Assembly (NCBI RefSeq): GCF_000513115.1
Contig: NZ_BAUU01000005.1
Coordinates: 62,001-126,000, forward strand
Direction: 5' to 3'
Source: Halalkalibacter hemicellulosilyticusJCM 9152
GTDB taxonomy: Bacteria; Bacillota; Bacilli; Bacillales; Bacillaceae_D
DNA length: 64,000 nt
Shown here: positions 45,832 through 54,985 of the stretch, one piece after another
Position numbering within the stretch: position 1 is the first letter of the stretch
Layout: every line of letters starts with the position of its first letter
The notes under the pieces: model-generated
The model's input: only the letters and a program-made list of their open reading frames with translations
Told to the model about the DNA's origin: nothing
Database searches by the model: none
Translations under genes and position numbers: made by a program

Positions 45832-46197
45832 CTACACAGATTTCTCAATTTGGTCTCTAGCCATTTGTCCTACAAAAGGTAGTTGGAATAAACTCCCTTG
45901 GTATGCTTTGTACATGCAATAAAGCCAAAGGAATAAACAAATAGGTGTGAAAAATAACGGTAAGATTACTCCTAGAATTGGAATCATCCCTACAACGAAG
46001 CCGAAAATGAATAAAATGGCCCATAAAAAAATAGATTGAAAGGCATGGTAACGTATAAATTTGTTCTCTTTCTCAATTAATAAAAAAATAATTCCCGTAA
46101 CAAAACCAGCTAGATAGCATAGTGCACCAGATACATTTTGTGTCATCCCTGTGGATGTCTTCTCTTCCTTAGTATTCATTTGTTTTTCTTCTTCCAC
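45832..46197 (-). CDS. DUF4870 family membrane protein
   Basis: This 121-aa protein has three membrane segments. It carries the family pattern LCYLAGFVTGIIFLLIEKENKFIRYHAFQSIFLW, then a PILGVILPLFFTPICLFLWLYCMYKAYQG hairpin. The start is GTG 46197 with GGAGGG upstream. The function is unknown; it is convergent with the transporter operon. Confidence 0.82.
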   Translation of the reverse strand: MEEEKQMNTKEEKTSTGMTQNVSGALCYLAGFVTGIIFLLIEKENKFIRYHAFQSIFLWAILFIFGFVVGMIPILGVILPLFFTPICLFLWLYCMYKAYQGSLFQLPFVGQMARDQIEKSV

Positions 46198-46420
46198 TGT
46201 AATCCCTCCAAATTGAATTTGCTCACAATAAATAATGATGTTTTTCAGGTGAGTGATGAATGAAAAAATATTTGTTCAGTATTCACCTTAATAAAACAAA
46301 ATTATTTAATTTTTTCATAATAGTATGACAGTATACATATTGTCAAATATCGCCTTAATCGTAAAAGAGATGCATATTTGATTCTTTAGACCTAGTTGTC
46401 GAGGAGTTATCATAAACTAG

Positions 46421-46528
46421 ATGATCACTAAAGATAAACGCTCGTTTAAGAATGATTTCTATTTGATTTGCTTTAGTCTGATTTCTTCGATCATAATCAT
46501 TTTCGAGTGTTTATGTGTAAAGTATTAA
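46421..46528 (+). CDS. Possible 35-aa membrane-associated peptide
   Basis: ATG 46421 opens a 35-codon frame with a basic N terminus (MITKDKRSFKND) and a hydrophobic stretch (LICFSLISSIIIIFECLCV). GAGGAG lies 14 bases upstream, farther than ideal. It ends just before the promoter of the ComP-like kinase gene. It could be a small signal or regulatory peptide, or chance. No other gene was seen in the 416-base gap 46198-46613. Confidence 0.25.
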   Translation: MITKDKRSFKNDFYLICFSLISSIIIIFECLCVKY

Positions 46529-46536
46529 CAAAGATA

Positions 46537-46566
46537 CTGACATTTTTTACTATTTAGTGGTAATAT
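46537..46566 (+). promoter_or_regulatory. Candidate promoter of the sensor kinase operon
   Basis: CTGACA (46537-46542), 18 bases and TAATAT (46561-46566) form a plausible SigA promoter about 50 bases before the TTG start of the kinase. Confidence 0.5.
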
Positions 46567-46613
46567 AATAATAGTTTTCAAAAAACACAGACTTCTTTAT
46601 TAGGGAGGTTACG

Positions 46614-48884
46614 TTGAATCTACTAAATAAAAGTAAAAAAAATTTATTTGTGTTAGTAGTTATATTATTTGTTTATTTGTGCTTTTTTGGTGTTTTTGCA
46701 TTTCAAGTTTATCAATTTCCCTTTCTAGGTATTAAATTGTCACCGATTGAAGAAATATGGAAAGTTGATTCATTAATGGCATCAGGGATTGGCAAAGAAA
46801 TAGGTATTAATAAAGGTGACGTTGTAGTAGAGGTAGACGGGGGATCCTCAACGGAAAATTTCATTATAAAAAAGTGGCTTATCCTAGAACAGGCAAATTC
46901 GATAACAATAAGCCGTTTAGGTAAAACGAGTCACATTGACATTGAATATACTGGAAGGCAAAATCTCGCATTTTATTTTATTATGGTTCTTTTTTCCCTA
47001 GTGTTTCTAGGTTTGGGAATCATGACTTTTTATAAAAGGCATTACTATATATATAGTAAATATTTTTTATTGTTTAATATATCGATGGCAAGTGTATTGC
47101 TTGCTGCTGTACCATCGAACCTTGGTTATTTATCGGCTCGAATCATGTTTTGCTTTGGACTAATATGGATGTCATTCTTTTTAATTAAGTTTATTATGTA
47201 TTTTCCAAAAAGTATTGTTGAATTTGTTTTAGTAAGGAACATAGGGAGGGGCTTCTTTCTAATTTGTAGTAGTTACTCTCTATTAGTCTTGATCCATTTA
47301 TTTTTTGAAATGCCCATGATGGTAAAAGATTTATTGATCAAAGGAATCATGACACCGGCTCTTTTATCATTATTGGCGGTATCTCTTTTATTGGGGTTTG
47401 TTACGAAACCTAAAGTAAATAAGAGAGAGCAATATCAAGTGAATATTTTACTTTTATGCTCCTTGTTAGGGTATTTACCTACTATTGTTTTTTATATGAT
47501 TCCAACCATCCTAAAGGTGAATGAAGTTTCTTTTGTAAGTACTACTTTTTTTCTAGCCTTGTTACCGATTGCTTGCGCTTATATTATGTTAAAAAACGGA
47601 AAAATTAGTATTCGATATCAAATTCCTAATTCGATTATTACGTTCTTTTATGCATTTATTGTGGTCATTGCATTTTATTTATTTTATCGTTTTCAAGATA
47701 TCACTGGTCATATGATATTTATCTTTTTCTTTTCTTTTTTCTTTTTTTTTGTTGTGCAAAGCGTCTATCAATCTGTCATTAGTTGGAACACGAATCGATC
47801 GATAAGAGATAAAAATAAACGTAAAAACGAAAGTCAAATCATAAATGACTATGAACAAAGTACAATGATGTATGATCTTATACAATTGATTTTGGAAGAA
47901 ATGAATCGATTATATAGGTCAAGCAACTATATTGTCATATCGACAGATTGTTATGTGAGACATAGTCTTTCAAATAAAATAGATAGTCAAGAGTTACATC
48001 GAATAAATGTAAACAAAAAAGGGGAGCTAATCATACGAGGAGCTTTACAAGTACCATTGCAGGAGATAGTTCCTTTATTACACGGAGACGAAAAAGTTGG
48101 ATATCTTTTGATCTTTGGTACGAGTAAGAGTGATGATAGAAGTTTCATTCAGCCCCATGTTCAACAATTAACCAACATAGTTTATTTTATTTCACAATAT
48201 AGGAAGGTTAAGGTTGAATATGAGAGATTACTAAAAAAAGGTAAGAGTAATTATAGTATTGAAGATGACTATCATTTAATTGAAAATATTGAAGAGGAAA
48301 AGGAGAAAATTTCTCAGTATTTACATGATACAGTCATTCAAAATATCATCTTTGTTTTACGTGATTTAAAAGAGAACGTAGGAACTAGAAAAGGTATGGA
48401 GCAAATGGTTGAGAGTTTAGAAAATACATTATACGACTTACGTAATTTGTGTTTCGACTTATATCCAGCAATGGTTGAAGACGTTGGCTTTAAAAAAGCA
48501 GTGCATTATTTAATTCGTGAAGTTCAAATAAATACAGATGTAGTGATAATGGTTGAGTATGAAATGTTTGTTGAAAAGAATTTATCAGTACCTATTAAGG
48601 TTGCTACATTTCGCATCATTAAAGAATTAGTCAATAACGTAATTAAGCATGCCCGAGCGAAGAAAGCGATGATTTTCATTTCGATGGATGAAGATGTGTT
48701 ATTGGTGAAGGTAGTAGATGACGGTATTGGCTTTGTGAAGAAAATACCGGAAAAGAAAAGTTTTGGACTTTATTCAATAAAGAGAAAAGTAGAGTCATTA
48801 AGAGGAACATTTCATGTCTCCTCAAATCAAGGAAGCGGGACAACGATAACGGTAAGTGTTCCTATTTCTTTAAGAGGTGAATAA
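46614..48884 (+). CDS. ComP-like sensor histidine kinase with PDZ-like domain
   Basis: This 756-aa kinase starts at TTG 46614 (AGGGAGG five bases upstream). TM1 at about 9-30 is followed by an extracellular PDZ-like domain (about 45-110: SGIGKEIGINKGDVVVEVDGG). Then come eight or so membrane helices to about 385, a GAF-like stretch, and a HisKA_3 core (SQYLHDTVIQN, H571) with a NarL-type ATPase lid (KSFGLYSIKRKVESLRG). This is the ComP layout of Bacillus quorum sensing. No comX or comQ is adjacent, so the ligand is probably something else, perhaps the product of the AvrD-like enzyme. Confidence 0.85.
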   Translation: MNLLNKSKKNLFVLVVILFVYLCFFGVFAFQVYQFPFLGIKLSPIEEIWKVDSLMASGIGKEIGINKGDVVVEVDGGSSTENFIIKKWLILEQANSITISRLGKTSHIDIEYTGRQNLAFYFIMVLFSLVFLGLGIMTFYKRHYYIYSKYFLLFNISMASVLLAAVPSNLGYLSARIMFCFGLIWMSFFLIKFIMYFPKSIVEFVLVRNIGRGFFLICSSYSLLVLIHLFFEMPMMVKDLLIKGIMTPALLSLLAVSLLLGFVTKPKVNKREQYQVNILLLCSLLGYLPTIVFYMIPTILKVNEVSFVSTTFFLALLPIACAYIMLKNGKISIRYQIPNSIITFFYAFIVVIAFYLFYRFQDITGHMIFIFFFSFFFFFVVQSVYQSVISWNTNRSIRDKNKRKNESQIINDYEQSTMMYDLIQLILEEMNRLYRSSNYIVISTDCYVRHSLSNKIDSQELHRINVNKKGELIIRGALQVPLQEIVPLLHGDEKVGYLLIFGTSKSDDRSFIQPHVQQLTNIVYFISQYRKVKVEYERLLKKGKSNYSIEDDYHLIENIEEEKEKISQYLHDTVIQNIIFVLRDLKENVGTRKGMEQMVESLENTLYDLRNLCFDLYPAMVEDVGFKKAVHYLIREVQINTDVVIMVEYEMFVEKNLSVPIKVATFRIIKELVNNVIKHARAKKAMIFISMDEDVLLVKVVDDGIGFVKKIPEKKSFGLYSIKRKVESLRGTFHVSSNQGSGTTITVSVPISLRGE

Positions 48885-48885
48885 G

Positions 48886-49503
48886 ATGAGTGAGCGAATT
48901 AAAGTGGTAGTCGTTGACGATCATCAGGTTGTATTGAAAGGGTTATTATCATGGTTAGAAGAAGCGAGGGAAATAGAAGTTGTTGGTTCCTTTAGTTGTG
49001 CAATTGAAACCTTGTCTGCTCTACCAAGTCTCCAGCCTCACGTAGTGATTTCGGATGTTCGTATGCCTTCTATGAATGGACTTGAATTAACCGAGAAAAT
49101 TGTTGAACAATTTGGTAGTACCATTAAAATCGTATTATTATCTGGGTTTTATAGTGAAGAATATCACCTGTCTGCTCTAGAAATGGGAGTTAGTGCGTTT
49201 ATGCCTAAAGATTCATCCTATCAGCAAATTTTAAATGCTGTTATTCAAAGCTTTTTAGGGAATTGTATTATCCCTCCCGATCTGTCAAAAGGATTAAAAG
49301 ATACTAGGTTAACGAAAAAGGAAAAAGAAATTTTAAATTTAGTTGCGAATGGAAAGAAAAATGATGAAATTTCACTTTTGCTTAATATCAGTCGCAGAAC
49401 AGTAGAGCATCATATAACTAAGATATTTCAAAAGCTGGATGTGGACTGTCGGGTAAGTGCTGTTATGCAAGGGATCAAACAAGGGATAATTGAAGAATTT
49501 TAG
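48886..49503 (+). CDS. NarL-family response regulator, ComA-like
   Basis: This 205-aa regulator has a receiver domain (D11-D12, phospho-acceptor D57 in VISDVRMP) and a LuxR-type helix-turn-helix (about 143-200: LTKKEKEILNLVANGKKNDEISLLLNISRRTVEHHITKIFQKL). I start at ATG 48886 after AGAGGTGA, rather than GTG 48877 inside the kinase gene. A perfect ComA-box consensus lies 8 bases after its stop and upstream of the AvrD-like gene, so it most likely activates that operon. Confidence 0.88.
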   Translation: MSERIKVVVVDDHQVVLKGLLSWLEEAREIEVVGSFSCAIETLSALPSLQPHVVISDVRMPSMNGLELTEKIVEQFGSTIKIVLLSGFYSEEYHLSALEMGVSAFMPKDSSYQQILNAVIQSFLGNCIIPPDLSKGLKDTRLTKKEKEILNLVANGKKNDEISLLLNISRRTVEHHITKIFQKLDVDCRVSAVMQGIKQGIIEEF

Positions 49504-49510
49504 TTTAACA

Positions 49511-49526
49511 TTGCGGAAATCCGCAA
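49511..49526 (+). promoter_or_regulatory. ComA box (exact consensus)
   Basis: TTGCGGAAATCCGCAA equals the ComA consensus TTGCGG-N4-CCGCAA. Its centre is about 55 bases upstream of TATACT (49571-49576), the candidate -10 of the AvrD-like operon, which suits activation by a bound regulator. The -35 region (ATGTGT) is poor, as expected for an activated promoter. Confidence 0.82.
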
Positions 49527-49540
49527 AAAAAATTGTGAAG

Positions 49541-49571
49541 TCTACCGATGTGTATGTCGGTAGATTTTTTT
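49541..49571 (+). terminator. Terminator of the kinase-regulator operon
   Basis: TCTACCGA pairs with TCGGTAGA around an 8-base loop and is followed by seven T. The AvrD-like gene beyond it must therefore have its own promoter, TATACT starting at the last T. Confidence 0.85.
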
Positions 49572-49612
49572 ATACTAAAAATTGTAAAAGACTTAGGAAA
49601 GGGTGAAAAGTG

Positions 49613-50629
49613 ATGAATCAAACTTTATATGCAAACATTGATGATATTTTAGGAGAACAATGTAAACGTTTCTTTAGTTCTGGATACAAGCTTGTTCAGC
49701 ATCAGCTTGAAGATATTCAAGTAAATCCTACTATTCAAAGTACTTCAGCACAAGCATCGATTTTTTATCCAAGTGATTGGTCAAAAAAGACGGATGATAC
49801 AGATTTAAAACCACATTTAAGTACATTAGATGCCTTTGTATTGTCGTTACATTTAAACTCTCTTTTTATTAGTTCGATTTATAACTTAAATGAATCACAA
49901 AAGAAGCATATTTGGATTAGAAGCGTTAACATGAAATCTGGTTCTGCTGCTTTATTTAATTTAGAGAAAATAAAAGTCCAAACGAAATTAATAAAGACGG
50001 AAACTAGTGTAGATTCTCTATGTGGGCACCTTACAACGTTTAAAACGCAAATTGAAAATATGACAATTGAAATGGTGATTGATCATTACGTTGGTGTTTA
50101 TGATTTCGATGCAAAAAGATACAACAAGATAGAAGATGCAATGAATCAAGTGAATTCAAGCTATTACGGATCTTATTATAGAGAATGTACAAGGGATTTG
50201 TTTGATGTTCAGATTGACACCGAAAAAGAAAAAATTTCAGCATGGATTAAAATAAACTACCCTGACCGTACAAATATCTCTGATGGAATTTCGTCGATGT
50301 ACTATCCATTCTATACACCTATCGATACTTTTGTTTGTGCCGCTCAACAAATTCAAGCATTGTTCTATTTGCTTGACGGAGTAAAACGAATTAATTCAAA
50401 TAATTTATGGATGAGAGAAATTAAGTATGAATGTAAACAACCTATCTACAGACCAAGTGGTTTAAAACAGACTGTCTCATTACTTCGTTCAAGGGTATTA
50501 AACCGAAATAATAGTAAATGGAGAATTGCCGAGTTTGGTTGTGAACTAGATTCATTTCCTACATTTTTTAATATAAATGTGAGTGTAGCTCACGAATTAC
50601 CAATGGAAGTAGAATTGAAAAATGAGTAG
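49613..50629 (+). CDS. AvrD-family protein, putative signal/metabolite synthase
   Basis: This 338-aa soluble protein matches my knowledge of the AvrD family: a GEQCKRFFSSGYKLVQHQLEDI start, FYPSDWSKK, then PHLSTLDAFVL. In Pseudomonas syringae AvrD directs synthesis of syringolides from a beta-keto acyl chain and xylulose. It looks internally duplicated: LSTLDAFVLSLHLN (D73) and TPIDTFVCAAQQIQ (D238) are each followed by WIR/WMREI, like two hotdog-type halves as in AfsA butyrolactone synthases. I use ATG 49613 after GAAAGGGTG. It is the first gene after the ComA box and overlaps the next gene by 8 bases. Confidence 0.72.
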   Translation: MNQTLYANIDDILGEQCKRFFSSGYKLVQHQLEDIQVNPTIQSTSAQASIFYPSDWSKKTDDTDLKPHLSTLDAFVLSLHLNSLFISSIYNLNESQKKHIWIRSVNMKSGSAALFNLEKIKVQTKLIKTETSVDSLCGHLTTFKTQIENMTIEMVIDHYVGVYDFDAKRYNKIEDAMNQVNSSYYGSYYRECTRDLFDVQIDTEKEKISAWIKINYPDRTNISDGISSMYYPFYTPIDTFVCAAQQIQALFYLLDGVKRINSNNLWMREIKYECKQPIYRPSGLKQTVSLLRSRVLNRNNSKWRIAEFGCELDSFPTFFNINVSVAHELPMEVELKNE

Positions 50630-51347
50630 AAAAATTCGAATTGCTATTTCAGGAACGTATTCGACGGGAAAGTCAACAACTACTGAAGCCCTTTCTTTAC
50701 TAACAGGAATCCCACGAACGTATGCAAGAACAATGAGAGAATTATTACCTGTTTATATTCCAGGCAAAACATTGGAGCAGTGCACACCTTTTGAACTGTT
50801 TGAATTAGGTATGAGGCGGTTTAATGAAAGAGCTGTTAACGAATCGAAAGAAAAGGATAGTTACATTACAGATGGATCTTCAATTCATGAATATGTGTAT
50901 GGCTTAGCAAGGTTAAAAACAGGGATGAATCCAAATGCGTCAAAGGTAGAACAATTCTTAAGTCGAATGAAAATGTTGCCTTTTAAGAAGATAGTTGAAG
51001 GTGTCAATAATAGCTTTGGACAAATTGCAAAATCTCATGCAAAAGAAAATTATGATGTTTTTATTCATTTACCAGTGGAGTTCCCATTACAAGCTGATGG
51101 ACATCGTCCTTTTAATGAATCTTTTAGAGAGATCTGCAATGAATTATTGCTAGAAACCATTAATGAACTAAATATCGAAAGTTATGTAATAAATGGAAGT
51201 ATCGAAGAACGTCTAGAAAAAATGATCGACATTTTTTCATTTGAGCCAGTGATGAGCATAGAGAATGCGGTAAATGAAGCTAAAAGAAGAGTGAAAATTG
51301 CGACGAAAGAAAAAGAAAAACCAATTCCATTACTTGTTTCAATATGA
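50622..51347 (+). CDS. P-loop ATPase/kinase, AAA_28 (NadR-like) type
   Basis: This 241-aa cytoplasmic protein has a Walker A loop, GTYSTGKST (residues 11-19), at the very N terminus. IPRTYARTMREL follows (NadR-kinase-like), then TDGSSIHEY as a Walker B-like segment and DVFIHLPVEFPLQADGHRPF with the lid. Such proteins phosphorylate small molecules such as nicotinamide riboside. Here tight coupling to the AvrD-like gene suggests it phosphorylates an intermediate or product of that pathway. The substrate is unknown. Confidence 0.72.
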   Translation: MSRKIRIAISGTYSTGKSTTTEALSLLTGIPRTYARTMRELLPVYIPGKTLEQCTPFELFELGMRRFNERAVNESKEKDSYITDGSSIHEYVYGLARLKTGMNPNASKVEQFLSRMKMLPFKKIVEGVNNSFGQIAKSHAKENYDVFIHLPVEFPLQADGHRPFNESFREICNELLLETINELNIESYVINGSIEERLEKMIDIFSFEPVMSIENAVNEAKRRVKIATKEKEKPIPLLVSI

Positions 51348-51379
51348 TTTGAAATAAAAACTAGAAGGTGATAGAGCAG

Positions 51380-53679
51380 ATGAATAGCTTTAGTGATAAA
51401 TGGACTAATTTATTATTTAGATTCAGATGGGTGGTTATTGTTGGGTTTGTTGTAACGGTAATAATTGGAGGGTATGTTGGTGATAAATTACCGAATGTAT
51501 TAAGTGGTGGTGGTTGGGACGTTGAAGGCTCTCAATCATTAATGGCAAAAGAATTAGTTTCAGAGGGGTTTGTAGGAAGAGGAGAGGCTAATTTGACGTT
51601 AATTGTTCATGACGATGAGTATCAAGTCGGATCAATTGAATATAGCCATAAGTTGGAGCAGTTAGTTAATTATTTAAGACAACAAGAAGAAATTGAAACG
51701 GTATATTCGTGGTTAGATGCACCTGAGGAAGTTAGAGAGAATATGGTGGGGGATGACGAGTATACAAGTATGGGGTTTGTTGGATTAAGTATTGATGAAG
51801 GAAGAGCGATCAATATACTACCAGATATTCAAGAGAGTTTTATAGAAAAGGCAGAGGAAATTGGACTAAATGCTTATATTGTTGGTGTTCCTGCATTTTG
51901 GGGGGATGTTGCCGTTTTTAGTCAGGAAGGCTTATTAAAAGCAGAGTTACTCGTTTTACCTCTAATCTTTTTAGTGTTACTTGTTATTTTTCGAAGTTTA
52001 GTATCAACGGTTACAGCATTACTTGTTACGATTATATCAATTGCTTCTAGCATGGGTTTTATATATTTTACTGGACTAAATTTTTCTTTATCAGTATTTG
52101 TAACAAATGCAGTTATTATGTTGGGGCTAGGTGTTGGTATTGACTATTCATTAATTATGATTCACCGTTTTAAATTAGAATTACTAGAAAACGGTAATAA
52201 TAGTAAAAAAGCGGTCATTAAAACATTGAAAACGGCAGGACATACAGTGTTGTTTTCAGGGATTACTATTATTGCAACAATGTCAGCCTTATTTATTGTA
52301 GATCTTTCTGCTATTAGGTCAATAGCATTTGGGGCCGTACTTGTTGTCTTAATGGCCGTATTAACGAGTCTAGTCTTATTACCTGTTATCCTATTATTAC
52401 TCGGTACTAAAATTAATGCTCTAAAAATACCTTTTGTACCACAACCAAAAAATGAGTTAAATACGAAATGGTATCGCTGGACACACGGAATTATGAAAAG
52501 ACCATTTTTATTTATGAGTCTATCAGTAGTCATTTTGCTGTTTTTGGCTGTACCAGCGTTAGATTTAAAAACCTTTACACCAGATGAAAGGATCTTACCA
52601 AATGAGTCTCCTGTTAGGCAAGGAATAACGTTAATTGAGGATTCGTTTGGTGTAGGTGCGACAAATCCAATCTCAGTAGTGATTCATGCAGAAGAAGGAA
52701 CAATTAATACAAAGGAAAATTTGGAGTACATTGAAAGGTTAACAAGTGAAATTACTCAGCTTGATCACTTAACAAATGTATTTTCGCTGTTTACTGTTTT
52801 AAATCAAGCAAGCTCTGATGAAATTATTACTCTTCTTTCTGAGAATATTGATAGTCTTTCGGAACAAAATCAATTAGTTATTCAAAGATTTATAAATGAG
52901 TCACAGACGACAGCCGTTATAGACATTGACGCAAGTGTGTATGCTGCAAGTGAAGAAAGTCTAGAGGTTGTTCAAACAATTGATGAAGAGCTAATTGCCA
53001 AAGCAAATCCACCAGAGGGCATAGAAACCTATATTGGTGGGCAAACATTAGAAGGTCATGAAGCGAATCAAGTAATTGAAAGTAGTTTAATTCCCGTATT
53101 AGTAACAATGTTGATTATTGTATATTTTATTCTATTAATCACTTTCAGAAGTGTATTCTTACCTTTGAAAGCAATTGCCATGAACTTATTATCGGTAGGT
53201 GCAACATATGGGGTGTTAGTATTTGTTATCGCATATGGGAACGGGGCAAGCTACTTGGGATCGAGGCAAATGGCTATATTCAAAATTTCGTTCCTGTTTT
53301 ATTACTAGCCTTACTTTTCGGTTTGAGTACAGATTATGAAGTGTTTGTTTTAAATCGCGTTAAAGAGGAGTATGAAAAAAATAAAAATAATGAAGAAAGT
53401 GTTGCAATTGGTCTTAACTCGACAGGTCCTATTATCTCAGGTGCTGCTATGTTAATGATTGCCGTATTCGGAGGATTTGCATTATCGGGAATGTTACCAA
53501 TTCAAACGCTCGGTTTTGGAATGGCTGTCGCTATTTTTATTGATGCTACTCTTGTAAGGTTTATTCTTGTTCCAGCTTCAATGAAATTATTAGGTAAATG
53601 GAACTGGTGGTTCCCGTTTGGTCATGCCAAACAAACAACTACAGAAGTTAAAAATAAACGAATGCGACATATAAACTAA
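51380..53679 (+). pseudogene. MMPL-family transporter gene, broken by one missing base
   Basis: Together the two frames encode an RND/MMPL exporter of about 766 aa, similar in size to B. subtilis YdfJ. It has 12 membrane helices, two large external loops and the proton-relay motifs GVGIDYSLIMIHRF and GLSTDYEVFVLNRV. At about 53254 one C is missing, so Y-L-G-I-E-A-N-G becomes Y-L-G-S-R-Q and ends at 53308; the rest continues in another frame from about 53256. ATG 51380 follows AAGGTGAT. It would export the lipid-like product of the AvrD-type enzyme. A real mutation would leave the system without export. Confidence 0.8.
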
Positions 53680-53687
53680 AGAGTTAA

Positions 53688-53778
53688 AAAAGACGTCTTT
53701 TAGGTAAGAGAATCAAACGGATTGTTGCAGGTTCAAAAGAAGAGCGTTATCTCCATTTGTTACACGTTTACCTAAAAG
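53688..53778 (+). repeat. Inverted repeats between mmpL and the hydrolase gene
   Basis: AAAAGACGTCTTTT (53688-53701) is a perfect palindrome after the transporter stop. It overlaps a longer pairing of CTTTTAGGTAA (53697-53707) with TTACCTAAAAG (53768-53778). They may be alternative folds of a terminator or regulatory RNA between the transporter and the hydrolase. Confidence 0.45.
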
Positions 53779-53867
53779 AAGTGCACGTTCATATCATTTC
53801 AAACACTTATAGCGGCAACACACGTCTTAACTAAGGATAGAGGCTATCGCATTAGAGAGGTGAGTAT

Positions 53868-54773
53868 GTGGGAAATGACGAGCAGTTTGTTGGAGTAACG
53901 AAGGTGAGAATGCGTGATATCATGAAATGGCAGGCTGAAAGATGGTTAAAAAGAAAGGATTTATCGTACAAAGTACCACATACGAAGAAAACAAAAATAC
54001 ATGAGATATATAGTAATCGTGAATTTGGAACGATTACTTGGATTGGACATGTTACTTTTCTTATTCAATTATCAGGCTTAAATATAGTGACTGATCCAGT
54101 ATGGGCCTCACGTGTTGGCTTTGAAAAACGGTTATCGAAGCCAGGGATTATGTTAGAAGATATGCCTGAAATTGATATTGTACTCATCTCACATAATCAC
54201 TATGATCATTTACATTTCAACTCAATTTATCAGTTGAAAGGTGATCCGCTTTTTTTAGTTCCAAAGGGGTTGAAACGTTTGTTTCTCCAGAAAGGGATAA
54301 CAAATGTTAAGGAATTTAATTGGTGGGATTGCATGTTGCATAAACAGCTAGAATTAACGTTTCTCCCAACACTTCATTGGTCAAGGAGGTCATTGTTAGA
54401 TTTAAATAAGTCTCTATGGGGGGGATGGATGGTAAAGGAGAGGAGTAAAACCATTTTTTTCGTTGGGGATTCAGGGTATCACCCAATTTTCAAAAAAATT
54501 GGTAGAAGCTATCAAATTGATTATGCTCTAATACCAATTGGTGCGTATGAGCCAGAATGGTTTATGAAACAGCAACATGTGACTCCCGAAGAAGCGGTTC
54601 AATGCTTTCAAGAATTGAATGCATCTACTTTTATTCCTATGCATTATGATGCTTTTCGTCTTGCTGATGACACCCCGAAAGAGGCGTTAGATCGTTTAAA
54701 AAAGGCATGGAATAAGCGTAAGGGATCAAAAAAATTAATGATTTTAAAGCTAGGGGAAACACTAGATTTATAG
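53868..54773 (+). CDS. Metallo-beta-lactamase-fold hydrolase (NAPE-PLD/UlaG-like)
   Basis: This 301-aa hydrolase has the zinc motif H109-x-H111-x-D113-H114 (SHNHYDHLH). It also has ITWIGHVTFLIQLSGLNIVTDPVW at the start of the fold, a later FVGDSGYHPIF and the final MHYDAF His. This pattern belongs to the NAPE-phospholipase D-like branch, which acts on phosphodiesters or lactones. The start is GTG 53868 with GAGAGG seven bases upstream. It may modify, activate or degrade the exported compound, or it may be an unrelated neighbour, since it lies 188 bases beyond mmpL behind its own inverted repeat. Confidence 0.82.
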   Translation: MGNDEQFVGVTKVRMRDIMKWQAERWLKRKDLSYKVPHTKKTKIHEIYSNREFGTITWIGHVTFLIQLSGLNIVTDPVWASRVGFEKRLSKPGIMLEDMPEIDIVLISHNHYDHLHFNSIYQLKGDPLFLVPKGLKRLFLQKGITNVKEFNWWDCMLHKQLELTFLPTLHWSRRSLLDLNKSLWGGWMVKERSKTIFFVGDSGYHPIFKKIGRSYQIDYALIPIGAYEPEWFMKQQHVTPEEAVQCFQELNASTFIPMHYDAFRLADDTPKEALDRLKKAWNKRKGSKKLMILKLGETLDL

Positions 54774-54863
54774 GATTTATTAATTTTAAATTATCGTATA
54801 CATAAATGTATACTTGAAGATTAAGTGAGCCTATTTGTTTTAGTAGTAGTGGCTGTCATGGGT

Positions 54864-54985
54864 AGAGACAGGGACAAAACCCTCCTCTGAACTGAAAAAG
54901 CCGGTGAAATTTTGCGATAAGTAAAATTACACCGGCTTAAAAGTGGCTGTCACAGATTCGTTCCATTGCGCTTCAGCCACTAGCT
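54864..54985. repeat. Dispersed repeat B, copy 2 (inverted relative to copy 1)
   Basis: The order GAGACAGGGACAAAACC, CTCCTCTGAA, AAGCCGGTGAAATTTT...AAATTACACCGGCTT, then CCATTGCGCTTCAGCCACT equals the reverse complement of blocks at 37250-37406. An AGTGGCTG/CAGCCACT hairpin (54942-54980) is included. It fills most of the 431-base gap before the Rrf2 gene, in which I see no gene. Confidence 0.75.

Noticed and set aside
46198..46613. comX/comQ pheromone genes for the ComP-like kinase
   Set aside because: No isoprenyl-transferase gene or ComX-like peptide was found on either side; only a weak 35-codon frame exists.
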